From Lachnospiraceae bacterium UBA3386 (GTDB taxonomy: Bacteria; Bacillota; Clostridia; Lachnospirales; Lachnospiraceae), in the NCBI GenBank assembly GCA_002358875.1, contig DEPS01000069.1:3031-9048 (forward strand): 6,018 nt of DNA. Reading direction: 5' to 3'. A program made the position numbers and the translations under genes. Positions 5,330 through 6,018 of the stretch are shown here, one piece after another. Below the pieces are notes generated by a model that saw only the letters and a list, made by a program, of their open reading frames with translations, was not told the origin of the DNA and did not search any database. Position 1 is the stretch's first letter. Each line of letters begins with the position of its first letter.

Positions 5330-5834
5330 TCATGCCTTAACATATTTTTGATTTGGGCTCTTAGGTTTATCCGGAATTGTCCTCAACAATCGTCCCGTCT
5401 CCAAAAGAGGATTCAGTATATTGTTCGAAAAATACTCTCGTGAATTGATGCCACAGAACATCTGCATTTCTGTCCTTGTCCTTGGCTCCTGACAATACGT
5501 TAACAACTCTGTTAAACGCTTAGCATCCAGCTTTATTACCACAGCTTGTTCACCAGCTTGCCCACTAACATGCCCACCAGCTTGCCCACTCAGCTTGCCC
5601 ACCGTCAACTGGTGAAGTTCCCGGGCCAACCTTGGTCATGGATCCTGTCGTCAGCGGAATGATAATCTCGAACACATCACCTTCGATGAACTCCGGCTCT
5701 GCACCGCTGTACAGCTTCGTATACTTGTAGCTGTTGCGCATTCCGCTGCCCAGTTCATCCGCAAAGCCAATCTCCCTGAAAATCTTGGAAATCGGAGGGT
5801 TCTTGGCAAAGGGCTTGAATGTCTTCGGTGTTAG
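5330..5834 (-). pseudogene. C-terminal part of a second AlbA_2/COG2865-type regulator, truncated and frameshifted
   Basis: From 5834 the minus strand reads LTPKTFKPFAKNPPISK, IFREIGFADELGSGMRNSYK and on to EGDVFEIIIPL. This is the end of the GHKL-like ATPase section of COG2865 proteins (GSG motif in DELGSGMRN). After GPGTSPVDGGQA the frame is lost at 5590. It resumes one base later as GGQAGGHVSGQAGEQA, followed by the winged helix LLTYCQEPRTRTEMQMFCGI and LLETGRLLRTIPDKPKSPNQKYVKA, which ends at TGA 5330-5332. Omitting the single base at 5590 restores the whole reading frame. The AlbA_2 and first ATPase motifs are absent: upstream of 5834 the frame is closed by a TGA and an unrelated ORF is found. 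The open piece after the lesion can start only at TTG 5629, without a ribosome site. It is therefore a non-functional remnant unless the base is an error and the missing part lies elsewhere. Confidence 0.8.
5542..5602 (-). repeat. 12-bp tandem repeats in the linker of the broken regulator, with one extra base
   Basis: Plus strand units are cagcttgttcac (5542-5553), cagcttgcccac (5554-5565), taacatgcccac (5566-5577), cagcttgcccac (5578-5589), one stray t at 5590, then cagcttgcccac (5591-5602). On the coding strand they encode GGQA/GGHV/SGQA/GEQA-type tetrapeptides. The stray base sits exactly between two identical units and is the only cause of the frameshift. Confidence 0.9.
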
Positions 5835-6018
5835 TCAAAAAATGTGTTGGTAATGCCCCGATGCCTCAGTTGCTTCAGTTCATCCTTCTCTGAAAGGGGC
5901 TGATTCGGATCAGCAGACGGTGTGCTGCGTGATGCCCGGGGACCGTATCCTTCATGGAATTCGCCATATTTCTTGTATTCCTCGCGGATGTGCTTCGAGA
6001 TGCTCCATATACGACGTT
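5831..6018 (-). CDS. C-terminal end of an unrecognised protein, cut by window edge
   Basis: An open frame enters at the right edge and ends at TAA 5831-5833. It gives 61 residues rich in charged amino acids, including ISKHIREEYKKYGEFHEGYG and SEKDELKQLRHRGITNTFFD. The composition looks like a real soluble protein, but I do not recognise the family. The last residues directly abut, in another frame, the beginning of the truncated AlbA_2-type remnant, so the gene may itself be cut at this junction. An alternative reading in the neighbouring frame near 6005 (SYMEHL) leaves open a further frameshift. Confidence 0.4.
   Translation of the reverse strand, partial: RRIWSISKHIREEYKKYGEFHEGYGPRASRSTPSADPNQPLSEKDELKQLRHRGITNTFFD

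Noticed and set aside
1..6018. CRISPR array, tRNA or rRNA genes, insertion-sequence ends
   Set aside because: No regularly spaced repeats with spacers, no tRNA cloverleaf or rRNA motifs, and no transposase or terminal inverted repeats were seen. The only tandem repeats are the two 12-bp coding linkers.

Overview
Every gene I can support in this window lies on the minus strand, so biological order runs from position 6018 down to position 1. Strong AGGAGG-type ribosome sites, balanced base composition and the protein families point to a gut-type or anaerobic Firmicute-like bacterium (Clostridia or a relative). That placement is an inference and no marker gene confirms it. The content is accessory: two large intact regulatory or ATPase-type genes sit among short genes that are truncated, frameshifted or carry a stop codon.

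Right end (6018 to about 5330): the C-terminal end of an unrecognised ORF stops at 5831. It abuts the C-terminal third of an AlbA_2/COG2865-type (RecG-like) ATP-binding regulator, which has lost its N-terminal part and carries one extra base between two copies of a 12-bp repeat. Next, 5278 to 3725 holds a complete 517-aa AlbA_2 (Schlafen-type) plus GHKL-like plus winged-helix protein. It has its own 12-bp repeat in the linker before the helix-turn-helix.

Middle (3724 to 2879): a short intergenic stretch contains a perfect 14-bp palindrome. It is followed by a gene I identify as peptidyl-tRNA hydrolase type 2 (Pth2), starting at 3616 behind a good ribosome site. The codon for the family's invariant glutamine (GK-x-A-A-Q motif) is TAG, so the visible ORF starts only at an internal ATG. 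Directly behind it is a winged-helix fragment (2879..3112 plus a degraded upstream piece) of the kind found at the C-terminus of AlbA_2 regulators.

Left half (2916 to 1): a complete 525-aa AAA-ATPase-like/PD-(D/E)XK protein, apparently driven by an extended -10 promoter inside the winged-helix fragment. After a 218-bp gap comes a purine nucleoside permease (NUP) family gene. Its signal peptide is readable only if one A is added to each of two A-tracts. The last item is the start of an XRE-type helix-turn-helix regulator, with a one-base discrepancy in a G6 tract, running off the window.

The main themes are (i) three AlbA_2-regulator units or remnants within 3 kb, two with 12-bp repeat linkers, (ii) a Schlafen-type protein beside a peptidyl-tRNA hydrolase, hinting at tRNA biology, and (iii) five single-site lesions in otherwise convincing genes, three of them one-base shortfalls in homopolymers. 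The lesions could be assembly errors, gene decay or slippage-based switching, and the sequence alone cannot decide between these.
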